NCBI GenBank assembly: GCA_021791655.1
Contig: JAJYWD010000007.1
Coordinates: forward strand, 1-36,971
Reading direction: 5' to 3'
DNA length: 36,971 nucleotides
Source: Nanobdellota archaeon
GTDB lineage: Archaea; Nanobdellota; Nanobdellia; Parvarchaeales; Parvarchaeaceae
In this document: positions 15,180 through 22,821 of the stretch, in pieces
Layout: each line of letters begins with the position of its first letter
Numbering within the stretch: position 1 is the stretch's first letter
Program-made: the position numbers and the translations under genes
Notes under the pieces: model-generated
The model's input: only the letters and a program-made list of their open reading frames with translations
Told to the model about the DNA's origin: nothing
Database searches by the model: none

Positions 15180-16907
15180 ATGAAGATGGAAACCAAGTCG
15201 ACAGAGTATAAAACGGTAGTTTCTGATGTACTCATAATAGGCGCTGGGGGAGCCGGTCTTAGAGCCGCAATAGAAGCTTGCGATGGCGGTGCATCGGTAG
15301 TTATAGTGTCAAAATCCCTCTTAGGAAAGGCACACACTGTCATGGCGGAAGGAGGAATAGCAGCGTCAGTCGCCGACGTAGATCCAAAGGATAATTGGGA
15401 AGTACACTTCAGTGACACTATCAGAGAAGGGGTGTACATGTCGGACTGGAGAATGGTTGAGATACTGGTGAAAGAAGCGCCTAAGGCCGTTTATGAACTG
15501 GAAAGTTACGGCGCACTTTTTGATAGGACCCCCGACGGTAAGATAATGCAGCGCGCGTTCGGCGCGCACACTTATAAGAGACTTTGCCACGTGGGCGATA
15601 AGACCGGCATGGAATTAATAAGGACGCTTGAAGATCAGGTCCTGCACAGAGATATAAAAGTTATGGATGAGCTCTTCATAACCAAGATTATTACTAAAGG
15701 CAATGCAGTGAGTGGGGCTTTCGGTCTAGAGCTAAGAACCGGTAAATTTGTGGTCTTTCAGACTAAAGCAATAATAATGTGCAGTGGCGGTTGCGGCAGA
15801 CTGTATAAAGTCACGTCAAACTCTTGGGAATCCACTGGCGACGGCGTTGCTCTGGCTTACAATGCCGGGGCGGTACTGAGAGACATGGAAATGATACAGT
15901 TTCATCCAACCGGGATGGTGTATCCGCCAGGGGTCAGGGGGCTTTTAGTAACGGAGGGAGTGAGAGGCGAGGGAGGCATACTTTTGAATTCTAATGGCGA
16001 GAGATTCATGCTTAAGTACTCTCCGATTAAAAAGGAGCTAGACGCGAGGGATGTTGTAGCTAGAGCCATTTATGCCGAGATAGAACGTGGTCGTGGCACG
16101 AAACACGGTGGAGTTTATCTAGATATTTCCCATATGGGAGCCGCCTTCATACACAAGAAGCTGCCTGCCATGTACACGCAGTTTAAGGAGTTTGCCGGTG
16201 TCGATATAACAAAAGAGGAAATGGAGGTTGCGCCGACCGTGCACTACCAGATGGGCGGTATACGCGTGGATCCGGAGTCGTGCAAAACTAATGTTAAAGG
16301 GCTGTTTGCGGCAGGAGAAGTAGCAAGCGGCGTTCACGGTGCCAATCGCCTCGGTGGGAATTCCTTGGCTGACATCTTGGTGTTCGGGAGGCGCGCAGGT
16401 TTTTCTGCCGCTAAGTACACCAAGAGTGCTAAGCACATATATGCCGTGGATGAGAAAGCAATAAACGAACAGATTGCAAGAGTTAATTCTTATGCGAGCA
16501 TAAAGAACCCCGTTAATCCGTATGGACTGATGGAACGGCTCAGAAATGCGATGTCAGAACACGTAGGCATAATAAGGGATGCAAACGGCATGCAAAAGGC
16601 GTTAAGCACAATAAAAAGAATAAGAGAGAAAGCCGGAAGAGTCGGCGTTTCTGGCGGTCTGAGATTCAATCCGGGACTGCTAGTGTGCCTTGAATTGGAC
16701 GGTATGCTAATCGTGGCAGAAGCGATAATAAGAAGCGCGCTGGAGAGGAAGGAGAGCAGGGGCGCACACGCAAGAAGTGACTTCCCGAAGAATAATCCAA
16801 ATTATGCCAAGAATATACTTTGTTACAAGAAGAATGAAGAAATGGAACTGTCCATGTCTCCGGTGCCGGAGATGCCGGATAGACTAAAGAAGTTGGTAAT
16901 GACATGA
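15180..16907 (+). CDS. sdhA: Succinate dehydrogenase flavoprotein subunit
   Basis: Catalytic FAD subunit oxidising succinate to fumarate. The nucleotide-binding motif DVLIIGAGGAGLRAAIEA is followed by HTVMAEGGIAA, where the histidine is the usual covalent FAD attachment site. The active-site phrases QFHPTGMV and TEGVRGEGGILLN come next, then GLFAAGEVASGVHGANRLGG near the FAD-binding end. I take the ATG at 15180 (MKMETKSTEYKT) rather than 15126, since the family begins shortly before DVLIIGAGG and a TATA-like CTTTATTAC lies about 32 nt upstream; 15126 remains possible. The stop overlaps the sdhB start by 4 nt (ATGA). At about 575 aa it is normal length. Confidence 0.94.
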   Translation: MKMETKSTEYKTVVSDVLIIGAGGAGLRAAIEACDGGASVVIVSKSLLGKAHTVMAEGGIAASVADVDPKDNWEVHFSDTIREGVYMSDWRMVEILVKEAPKAVYELESYGALFDRTPDGKIMQRAFGAHTYKRLCHVGDKTGMELIRTLEDQVLHRDIKVMDELFITKIITKGNAVSGAFGLELRTGKFVVFQTKAIIMCSGGCGRLYKVTSNSWESTGDGVALAYNAGAVLRDMEMIQFHPTGMVYPPGVRGLLVTEGVRGEGGILLNSNGERFMLKYSPIKKELDARDVVARAIYAEIERGRGTKHGGVYLDISHMGAAFIHKKLPAMYTQFKEFAGVDITKEEMEVAPTVHYQMGGIRVDPESCKTNVKGLFAAGEVASGVHGANRLGGNSLADILVFGRRAGFSAAKYTKSAKHIYAVDEKAINEQIARVNSYASIKNPVNPYGLMERLRNAMSEHVGIIRDANGMQKALSTIKRIREKAGRVGVSGGLRFNPGLLVCLELDGMLIVAEAIIRSALERKESRGAHARSDFPKNNPNYAKNILCYKKNEEMELSMSPVPEMPDRLKKLVMT

Positions 16908-17674
16908 GTTTTGATCATATGGATAAAGTAAAGATAAGCGTGTTCAGGCAGGACCCGTCCGTAGACAAGGAAGGCAGGTATCAGGATTACGAAGTTCCTG
17001 CGGAGGAGGGGATGGTCGTGCTGGATGCAGTGCACTATATAGAAAATAATATTGACCCCACGTTATCCGTGCGGTGGAACTGCAAAGCGGCACGCTGTGG
17101 TTCGTGTTCTGCGGAAATAAATGATTTTCCCAGACTAATGTGCAAGACCCGCATAGACACACTTGGCAGTCACATAAAAGTCGGGCCGATCCGCGCTTAT
17201 CCCCTAGTGAAAGACCTAGTAACGGACGTTTCCCACAATTTTGAGATTGCTAAGAGAATTCCGGCCTTCAAGCCTAAGAGAGGCCTTAAGGAACCATTCA
17301 CAATGAACGAAATGGATGTACTGAGGTCGCAAGAATTCAGGAAGTGCATCGAGTGTTTTCTGTGCCAAGACGTCTGTCATGTAATACGGGAACACACCAC
17401 AAACTATGTGGGGCCAAGGCACGTAGTAAAGGTGGCTTCTCTTGACATGCATCCGCTTGATGATCTTGACAGATCCGGTTTTCTAAATTCAAACGCAGGG
17501 TTAGGCTACTGTAATGTCACTAAATGCTGCCAGGAGGTCTGCCCCGAGCACATAAAAATAACAGATAACGCCATAATACCGGAAAAGGAGCGGGCAGTAG
17601 ACGGGTCATATGACCCGATATTCTGGCTTGCAAGGAAAATAAAAGACACAGGCAGAAGTAAACATGAAAAATGA
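16904..17674 (+). CDS. sdhB: Succinate dehydrogenase iron-sulfur subunit
   Basis: Electron-transfer subunit linking FAD to the membrane anchor. The N-terminal plant-ferredoxin-like domain carries the [2Fe-2S] ligands in NCKAARCGSC plus a later Cys (LMCKTRI). The C-terminal domain has two ligand groups, CIECFLCQDVC and CNVTKCCQEVCPEHI, suited to the [4Fe-4S] and third clusters of classic SdhB. The protein starts at ATG 16904 within the sdhA stop and its end overlaps sdhC by 11 nt, so the four genes form one tightly coupled operon. Confidence 0.94.
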   Translation: MSFDHMDKVKISVFRQDPSVDKEGRYQDYEVPAEEGMVVLDAVHYIENNIDPTLSVRWNCKAARCGSCSAEINDFPRLMCKTRIDTLGSHIKVGPIRAYPLVKDLVTDVSHNFEIAKRIPAFKPKRGLKEPFTMNEMDVLRSQEFRKCIECFLCQDVCHVIREHTTNYVGPRHVVKVASLDMHPLDDLDRSGFLNSNAGLGYCNVTKCCQEVCPEHIKITDNAIIPEKERAVDGSYDPIFWLARKIKDTGRSKHEK

Positions 17675-18374
17675 AAACCTTTTTCTACAGATAGTTCCGT
17701 CGGAACTACTAGAGCCGAATTGGAGGCTTTGGTCATTTATAGCCTTACTAATTTTAGGGATGGGCACATTGCTAATGTTCCCAATGGGAAAAGTTAATGG
17801 ATACATAGATCCTTTCTATGCCCCTACAGTCCTAGTCGTGCCGATAGCAGGTCTATTCAGGCTTACTTGTTATGCCTACAGAAAGGATTATCACAAACAC
17901 CTGTTCAGACACCCAAATTCATGTACTCTATCTATAAGAGGTGACAGTACTATGCGCGGGTATTCTGGCGAAACAAAATTATTCAGAATAGAAAATCTAC
18001 ACAGATATTTTGTGTATGCGGGCATCGCAATACTACCTTTTTTTTATTACGATTTCATGATATCACTAATGTACGGAGGTATCTTTTCGCTGAGATTGGG
18101 GAGTGTATTGCTGCTGCTTAATGCAGTGCTTATTACGTTGTGGATATCTTCGTGCCACGCAATTAGACATCTCGCTGGCGGAAGAACTGATTGTTATGGG
18201 TGTGCATTCGCGGGTAGACAGAGAAAATCCTTATTTAATAAGCAGTCTTTCCTGAATGCTCATCATGAACTTTTTGCATGGCTGAGTCTGCTGGTTATAA
18301 TAGGCATAGACCTTTATCTCAGAGGGCTGTCTGCGGGGTTGCCACTTGATTTAAATATACTTAAACTTTTATGA
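17664..18374 (+). CDS. sdhC: Succinate dehydrogenase membrane anchor, actinobacterial Sdh1-like
   Basis: Membrane subunit with about five hydrophobic segments, expected to hold heme or quinone and anchor SdhAB. The phrases RLTCYAYRKDYHKH, YSGETKLFRIENLHRYF, SSCHAIRHLAGGRTDCYG and LNAHHELFAWLSLL correspond closely, as I recall them, to the single large membrane subunit of actinobacterial succinate dehydrogenases and not to short classical SdhC/SdhD or the cysteine-rich SdhE type. Several conserved histidines in these segments are candidate heme ligands. It overlaps sdhB by 11 nt and the next small gene by 4 nt. Confidence 0.85.
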   Translation: MKNENLFLQIVPSELLEPNWRLWSFIALLILGMGTLLMFPMGKVNGYIDPFYAPTVLVVPIAGLFRLTCYAYRKDYHKHLFRHPNSCTLSIRGDSTMRGYSGETKLFRIENLHRYFVYAGIAILPFFYYDFMISLMYGGIFSLRLGSVLLLLNAVLITLWISSCHAIRHLAGGRTDCYGCAFAGRQRKSLFNKQSFLNAHHELFAWLSLLVIIGIDLYLRGLSAGLPLDLNILKLL

Positions 18375-18538
18375 GACGATACATACCTGCTAGATATAGA
18401 TACCCGTTGTTCTTTATAGGGTTAATGATGATTATAACGACAGGCATAATATACAAGTTCATACGGATTCAGATGACTATGGTGGAGGTTAGCGTTGTTA
18501 TCGGATTTCTTATTTTCGCTGCGTCGTTTGCACTGTAG
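18371..18538 (+). CDS. Small two-helix membrane protein, probable extra succinate dehydrogenase subunit
   Basis: A 55-residue reading frame whose ATG overlaps the sdhC stop as ATGA, the same coupling seen elsewhere in this operon. It starts MRRYIPARYRYPLFFIGLMM: a basic N-terminus followed by two hydrophobic stretches (about residues 13-28 and 38-55) with a short polar turn between, ending in the membrane. I infer a small anchor subunit (SdhD-like, or like the small accessory SdhF of a mycobacterial enzyme); no sequence family is recognised. The length and overlap make it a credible gene despite its size. Confidence 0.65.
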   Translation: MRRYIPARYRYPLFFIGLMMIITTGIIYKFIRIQMTMVEVSVVIGFLIFAASFAL

Positions 18539-18551
18539 TTTTATAAAGAAC

Positions 18552-18566
18552 TTAAACCTAGTTTAA
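18552..18566 (+). terminator. Possible hairpin after the sdh operon
   Basis: Perfect inverted repeat TTAAAC-CTA-GTTTAA lies 13 nt after the last sdh stop. Such AT-rich hairpins are weak, and no long T run follows, so the terminator role is only suggested by position. A TTTATAAAG run at 18540-18548 precedes it with no gene in range. Confidence 0.25.
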
Positions 18567-18606
18567 TGCCAGGTAAGGTTCAATGTTTTGAATAAGAGAA
18601 TGAAAG

Positions 18607-18914
18607 TTAGGTTTTTCGCTCCGGCTTTGCGTCGTAGAATTCCTCCAAAGTATCGAACGGTACCAACTCTTTTATCTCTGCGAATTCCTTTTAATTTATA
18701 GGCCTGCAACTCTTGCATGGGCGGTAACATTCAGCTATGGCGTCCTCAAGGCAGTGAAAAATACCCTGTTCGCTGGGTTCATTTTGTATCCGTAAGTGCA
18801 CGCATCATAGACCCTGCCGAAGATGCTGGTAGTCTTGCAACCGGCATATGCGCCGCGCGGTACTTTCTATTATTTTCCCACCTTTCGGTATCTGTATAAT
18901 CTGGTAGTGCGCAT
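18607..18914 (-). pseudogene. Decayed Ada-type zinc-binding domain gene
   Basis: No intact gene fills the 430 nt between the sdh operon and malic enzyme, but the minus strand holds fragments of one domain in different frames. From ATG 18914 one frame (after two stops near 18868-18873) reads KTTSIFGRVYDACTYGYK and then MNPANRVFF. A one-base shift near 18745-18761 continues as ALEDAIAECYRPCKSCRPIN, ending in a stop at 18691-18693. The same frame goes on as KEFAEIKELVPFDTLEEFYD to a stop at 18607. The pattern KTT-I, NRVFF, AI-GYRPC-xx-C-RP is that of the metal-binding domain of Ada (DNA alkylation repair/response) and related stand-alone domains. A TATA-like box sits 25 nt before the ATG. Lesions could instead be sequencing errors. 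Confidence 0.6.
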
Positions 18915-18932
18915 TATAAAGCTAGAAGGCTG

Positions 18933-18946
18933 CTATAATTTATAGG
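18933..18946 (-). promoter_or_regulatory. TATA-like box upstream of the Ada-domain pseudogene
   Basis: Minus-strand CCTATAAATTATAG is centred about 25 nt before the ATG at 18914. A well-placed promoter in front of a broken frame supports a once-functional leaderless gene. Confidence 0.45.
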
Positions 18947-18971
18947 TTAGGCAAGTACTTCGGCGATGGTA

Positions 18972-20243
18972 CTACCGCCTAAATCCCTTGGATATTATAT
19001 TTTTCGCGTTTTTATAAAAGAACTCAAAATTCCCCCTTATAGCGGAGTTACCAGATTTTGATGCGTATTCAGCGACCGACGCTGCAACCACGGCGTGAAG
19101 GTTCTGGTAGCCCATTTTCGGCAGTATGAACTCCCTTTTAAGTCCTTTTCTTTCTGCGATCTTGGCAATTGCTTCTGCTGCGGCTATTATCATACCGTAG
19201 TCTATCTTTTTTGCGCGCGAGTCTAGTACGCCCCTGAATAATCCGGGGAATACGAGGCTGTTATTTATCTGATTAGGATAGTCAGATCTGCCCGTGGAGA
19301 CTATGTATGCACCGGCCTTTTTAGCTGCTGCGGGCCATATCTCTGGTGTGGGATTCGCATTGGCGAACACTATAGATTTTTTAGCCATTCGTTTTATCCA
19401 CGAAGGCATTATTGAGCCGCCCCTACTGAAGCCTACTATCGCATCTGCATCATCGAAAGATTCGTCTATCTCCATTACGCCAGTATGGTTTGATCTTTCA
19501 AGCACGTTATACTTCCATCGGTTTGATATTTTTATCTCTTCTATATCCAGTCTGTTTTTATTGAGCGGGCCTTTGCTGTCTCCCACTATTATATTCCCAA
19601 CATTGACACCGTACTTCTCTAGAAGATTAAACAAAGCAATGTTGGCAGCCCCAGCACCCACTAGCACTATCTTTGCGGTTTTTAGGTCTTTTTCGACTAG
19701 CTTGAACGCGTTTATCAGTCCGGCAAGTGTGACTCCGGCTGTACCCTGCTGGTCGTCGTGCCATACTGGTACGGAGATGCGCTCGCGCAGCCTCTCCAAA
19801 ACATCGAAGCAGAACGGGGAAGCTATATCCTCTAGGTGTATCCCTCCCGCGGTTATTGATATCGCATCTACGACGTCCGTGAACTCCCGCGGGTCCGTGC
19901 TCTTTATCGGTATAGGGATGGCATTTACGCCACCGTATAGTTTATACAGCAGCGACTTTCCCTCCATCACCGGCAGCGAAGCAAGTGGACCTTCGTTTCC
20001 TAGGCCGAGCACTCGGGTGCCGTTGGTTATTATGAATATAGTGTTCCACCGCCAGGTGAATTCATACGATGATTCTGGGTCTGCAACTATTCTCTCCGAT
20101 ACTGCCGCTATACCTGGTGTGTAAACCGCCGAAAGATCTGCCATAGATCTTACCTTCACTGTGGGTTTGATTGTTATCTTCCCGCCATATTTTGAAGATA
20201 GATACAGGGCTTTTTTGTCGTAATTCTTTTCTTTCCGCGCCAT
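18972..20243 (-). CDS. Malic enzyme (decarboxylating malate dehydrogenase)
   Basis: Converts malate to pyruvate and CO2 with NAD(P) reduction. Family phrases include AVYTPGIAAVSERI (with the active-site tyrosine), GLGNEGPLASLPVMEGKS, FCFDVLERLRERISVPVWHDDQQGT in short stretches (metal-binding Glu/Asp and the HDDQQGTA motif), the nucleotide-binding VLVGAGAANIAL, and FANANPTPEIWP followed by NQINNSLVFPG. It matches the short bacterial/archaeal form without a phosphotransacetylase domain. The ATG at 20243 is chosen over TTG at 20255 because a TATA-like box lies 23-24 nt upstream. It would feed pyruvate or NADPH from TCA-cycle malate. Confidence 0.94.
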   Translation of the reverse strand: MARKEKNYDKKALYLSSKYGGKITIKPTVKVRSMADLSAVYTPGIAAVSERIVADPESSYEFTWRWNTIFIITNGTRVLGLGNEGPLASLPVMEGKSLLYKLYGGVNAIPIPIKSTDPREFTDVVDAISITAGGIHLEDIASPFCFDVLERLRERISVPVWHDDQQGTAGVTLAGLINAFKLVEKDLKTAKIVLVGAGAANIALFNLLEKYGVNVGNIIVGDSKGPLNKNRLDIEEIKISNRWKYNVLERSNHTGVMEIDESFDDADAIVGFSRGGSIMPSWIKRMAKKSIVFANANPTPEIWPAAAKKAGAYIVSTGRSDYPNQINNSLVFPGLFRGVLDSRAKKIDYGMIIAAAEAIAKIAERKGLKREFILPKMGYQNLHAVVAASVAEYASKSGNSAIRGNFEFFYKNAKNIISKGFRR

Positions 20244-20260
20244 AAAGATTCTCAAAACAC

Positions 20261-20270
20261 AGTATAAATT
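20261..20270 (-). promoter_or_regulatory. TATA-like box of the malic enzyme gene
   Basis: Minus-strand AATTTATACT centred about 23-24 nt before ATG 20243. It supports that start and a leaderless mRNA. Confidence 0.5.
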
Positions 20271-20344
20271 ACGTTTTCTAACGGTTTATACGTAACTGTA
20301 TCTAATTTCTGGTGGTCGACAGCGGGCTTTGATTCCCTCTTATT

Positions 20345-21367
20345 TTATATCATCTTTGCTATAGCGATACCTACTTCAGAACACTTAGAGTGACCGCCAA
20401 GATCGTACGTGAGCGTTTTGCCCTCTTTGAGTATGCTCTCTACCGCATTGTATACCGCTTGTGCTGCGTCTTTGTATCCCATCCAATCCAGCATCATCTT
20501 GAAGGACAATATTGTGCCTATGGGATTTACTTTGTCCTGACCAGCATATTTTGGAGCCGAACCGTGTATAGGCTCGAACATAGCATATTTATCCCCTATG
20601 TTTGCCGACGGGCCCACGCCAACCCCTCCGACCACCATGGCTGCTTCGTCCGATATTATGTCCCCGAAAAGATTTTCAGTGACTATAACATCGTAGTCCT
20701 GTGGATTCTTTATCAGCCACTGTGTCATTGCATCCACATGGGCGTCGTCCACCCTTACTTCGGGATACTCTTTCGCTATCTCAGCGACCACCTCCTTAAA
20801 CAAGCCATCCGACGCTTTTAGTATGTTTGCTTTGTGGACATGTGTAAGATGTTTTTTCCTGCCCTTCGAAAGCTCAAATGCGAATCTCGAAATGTGTTCG
20901 CACGCCGTCCTCGTTATCACACGCATGCCTATGGCCGTGTCTGCATTCACCCGGAAGTCAAGGCCAGAATACATCCCCTCTGTGTTTTCCCTTACTATCA
21001 CCAAGTCTATTCCAGGTTTTATGCTCGGTACATTTGGAAGGGTCTTTGACGGCCTTACGTCCGCGTATAAGTCGAACATCTTCCTTATCTTTACTGCGGC
21101 GCTCTGTTCGGACCCCGACCCTTCTGGGGTCGTCATCGGGCCTTTAAGAATGCAATCGGAGCTCTTTAAGAGTTCCACTGTCTTTTCCGGGAGGTTTGTA
21201 CCTTCCTTCTCTATACAGTTAAAGCCCGCTTCGCCATGGGTAAGCTCTATGTTAAGTGAGAATTTCTTTTTGACGGCTTCTATAACTGGCAGAGTAGCCT
21301 TCATGATATCGGGACCTGTACCGTCCCCATTAAGCACGGCGACCTTCCAGGTCTTATTTGTCTTCAT
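20345..21367 (-). CDS. Isocitrate dehydrogenase, isocitrate/isopropylmalate dehydrogenase family
   Basis: Beta-decarboxylating dehydrogenase; most likely oxidises isocitrate to 2-oxoglutarate. Seen are VLNGDGTGPDIM at the start, DLVIVRENTEGMYSGLDF, the catalytic lysine region HKANILKASDG, metal-binding VDDAHVDAM, and HGSAPKYAGQDKVNP at the cofactor pocket. At 340 aa it is the short NAD-type form rather than the 410-aa NADP enzyme. The substrate loop (GSGSEQSAAVKIRK) is unlike leuB (no Leu-rich helix), and no leucine biosynthesis genes are nearby, so isocitrate is favoured over isopropylmalate or homoisocitrate. The ATG at 21367 has a TATA-like run about 25 nt upstream. Confidence 0.85.
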   Translation of the reverse strand: MKTNKTWKVAVLNGDGTGPDIMKATLPVIEAVKKKFSLNIELTHGEAGFNCIEKEGTNLPEKTVELLKSSDCILKGPMTTPEGSGSEQSAAVKIRKMFDLYADVRPSKTLPNVPSIKPGIDLVIVRENTEGMYSGLDFRVNADTAIGMRVITRTACEHISRFAFELSKGRKKHLTHVHKANILKASDGLFKEVVAEIAKEYPEVRVDDAHVDAMTQWLIKNPQDYDVIVTENLFGDIISDEAAMVVGGVGVGPSANIGDKYAMFEPIHGSAPKYAGQDKVNPIGTILSFKMMLDWMGYKDAAQAVYNAVESILKEGKTLTYDLGGHSKCSEVGIAIAKMI

Positions 21368-21385
21368 ATAATTGATACTGCATGA

Positions 21386-21400
21386 AAATATTAATACTTA
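21386..21400 (-). promoter_or_regulatory. TATA-like box of the isocitrate dehydrogenase gene
   Basis: Minus-strand AAGTATTAATATTTT is centred about 25 nt before ATG 21367, again predicting a leaderless mRNA. Confidence 0.45.
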
Positions 21401-21446
21401 CAACTACACCGCTTCTGTGTCTGAAGAATTTTTGCACACGCGTTTT

Positions 21447-21725
21447 CTACTGCGCTTTAATTTCTTTGAGTGCGACTTCTATGTTTTCCAGATTGTCCGC
21501 TTTAATCGCGTCTATAAGCCTTAATTTTTCAGCCTTTCTTATCTTTATCTTATTACCGCCCCTGAGCACCTTAACCGTCTCCTTGTTTATTTCTAAAGCG
21601 GGCTTCCCTTCCTCCTTGGGAAAAGAGTCTTCTTTAAGTTCTTTTTTTGAGTAAAGTACTTCGTATTCCCCTATCTTAATCTGTCTTTTAACCTGTCCCT
21701 TCAAAAATTTATACCAGTTTTCCAT
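21447..21725 (-). CDS. Small charged protein of unknown function
   Basis: A 92-residue, Lys/Glu-rich soluble protein that I do not recognise. The first half looks like short beta strands (QIKIGEYEVLYSKKEL, TVKVLRGGNKIKIRK); the second half is a predicted amphipathic helix pair (AEKLRLIDAIKADNLENIEV). There are no cysteines, signal or membrane segments. It lies between isocitrate dehydrogenase (same strand) and the divergent dCTP deaminase. An AT-rich GTTAAAAAT about 27 nt before the ATG fits the leaderless promoter pattern and supports it being a real gene. Confidence 0.6.
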   Translation of the reverse strand: MENWYKFLKGQVKRQIKIGEYEVLYSKKELKEDSFPKEEGKPALEINKETVKVLRGGNKIKIRKAEKLRLIDAIKADNLENIEVALKEIKAQ

Positions 21726-21797
21726 ACAGTATCTTGTACAACATCATTTTTAACACTTTCTTTTCATGCTTTAATACGGTCCTCTCTTAATCTAGTT

Positions 21798-22316
21798 ATG
21801 GCTGTGTTGACAAGGGGCGAGATAATCATACTCTTAAAGAAAGGCAGACTAAAGATAAGCCCTTTCAGCTACAAACAGATAGGCGCCGGATCGATAGACT
21901 TGCACCTAGGCAGTACATTTAGGGTGTTCAAAAAGACGCACGGGATATTTTATGTCAACGATAACGCGGACTACAAAAAAATAACGCAGTTAGTGAAAGT
22001 TAGGAACGGTGATAGTTTCATAATACTGCCGGGAGAACTCGCGCACGGCATAACGGAGGAAAAGATAACTCTCCCTGTCGGTATATCCGCAAGGATAGAC
22101 GGCCGTTCTAGATTCGCGCGCATAGGCCTTTTGACGCATCTGAGTAGCAGCTTTGTGCAGCCTGGCACCGCAGGAAAGATAGTTTTGGAGATAGCAAACC
22201 TGTCGCCGATACCCCTGGCCATAAAACCTGGCACAAAAATCTGTCAGCTAATTCTTGAAGAGACAAAAGGAAACGCCAAATACAAGGGTAAATTCTACAG
22301 TCAGACGAAACCGTAG
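21798..22316 (+). CDS. dcd: dCTP deaminase (possibly bifunctional with dUTPase)
   Basis: Trimeric nucleotide deaminase converting dCTP to dUTP, of the dUTPase superfamily. The active-site region is DGRSRFARIG, where Ser104 and Arg108 match the family's catalytic Ser and Arg, and Glu131 in IVLEIAN is the catalytic glutamate. The early GAGSIDLHLGSTF and late PGTKICQLI are family hallmarks. The 172-aa length is slightly short of the E. coli enzyme and near archaeal forms, some of which also hydrolyse dUTP. ATG 21798 lies about 26 nt after a CTTTAATAC TATA-like run. Confidence 0.92.
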   Translation: MAVLTRGEIIILLKKGRLKISPFSYKQIGAGSIDLHLGSTFRVFKKTHGIFYVNDNADYKKITQLVKVRNGDSFIILPGELAHGITEEKITLPVGISARIDGRSRFARIGLLTHLSSSFVQPGTAGKIVLEIANLSPIPLAIKPGTKICQLILEETKGNAKYKGKFYSQTKP

Positions 22317-22329
22317 TGATACCCAACCT

Positions 22330-22339
22330 GTTTAAAAAG
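22330..22339 (+). promoter_or_regulatory. TATA-like box of the SHOCT membrane protein gene
   Basis: GTTTAAAAAG is centred about 27 nt before the ATG at 22362 and overlaps no coding region. Confidence 0.45.
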
Positions 22340-22361
22340 TAACCTATACTATGTAATTATT

Positions 22362-22799
22362 ATGCGGAGCAAAAGATACGAAGATAACGCACTGCCCGAT
22401 AGAGAATTCATGAGGCACTATGGCGCATACGGGATGCGCAGACATTACTTTTGGTCCGGTGTGGTGTCCTTTTTCTTCGTTATGATAATAATCTCGATAG
22501 TCAATAGTTTCTTAGGCAGCTCGTACCCGGTACTTAATTGGGTGGCAAACGTTGGCTGGTCGCTGTTCGGCGTATTTCTGATAATTGGAATACTGCCTTA
22601 CTTATTTTTGTGGCCCTGGCGCACTTATAGATATTCCGCTTATGCGTATCCGCCCTTCTTTTTCTTGGGCTCACGTCAGTATGGATACGACGAGGATATC
22701 GCTATTCAGATTGCTAAAGAGCGCCTTGCGCGGGGAGAAATAACCGTAAGGGGGTACAGAGTTATAATCGCCGAAATAAAGAGGAACGCCAGAAAATGA
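22362..22799 (+). CDS. Two-helix membrane protein with C-terminal SHOCT-like helix
   Basis: A 145-residue membrane protein. Hydrophobic segments lie at about residues 28-51 and 58-85, separated by a short polar loop (SSYPVLNW). The N-terminus is charged and His/Tyr-rich. The C-terminal AIQIAKERLARGEITVRGYRV followed by a short helix resembles the SHOCT motif (short C-terminal domain, typically leading with an RxA-x-GEI core) common in small archaeal and bacterial membrane proteins. No enzymatic role is suggested. It precedes the NMN adenylyltransferase fusion gene by 22 nt and is probably co-transcribed with it. Confidence 0.7.
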   Translation: MRSKRYEDNALPDREFMRHYGAYGMRRHYFWSGVVSFFFVMIIISIVNSFLGSSYPVLNWVANVGWSLFGVFLIIGILPYLFLWPWRTYRYSAYAYPPFFFLGSRQYGYDEDIAIQIAKERLARGEITVRGYRVIIAEIKRNARK

Positions 22800-22821
22800 G
22801 CGCAACCCGTATTGCCAGCGC

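Noticed and set aside
18717-18899. A 60-codon plus-strand frame in the gap after the sdh operon
   Set aside because: It is antisense to the Ada-domain fragments, has no promoter at the right spacing and no protein-like composition.
19294-20124. A 276-codon plus-strand frame
   Set aside because: It is fully antisense to the well-supported malic enzyme gene, and its composition is that of a shadow frame.
20823-21371. A 182-codon plus-strand frame
   Set aside because: It is antisense to isocitrate dehydrogenase, with no family resemblance.
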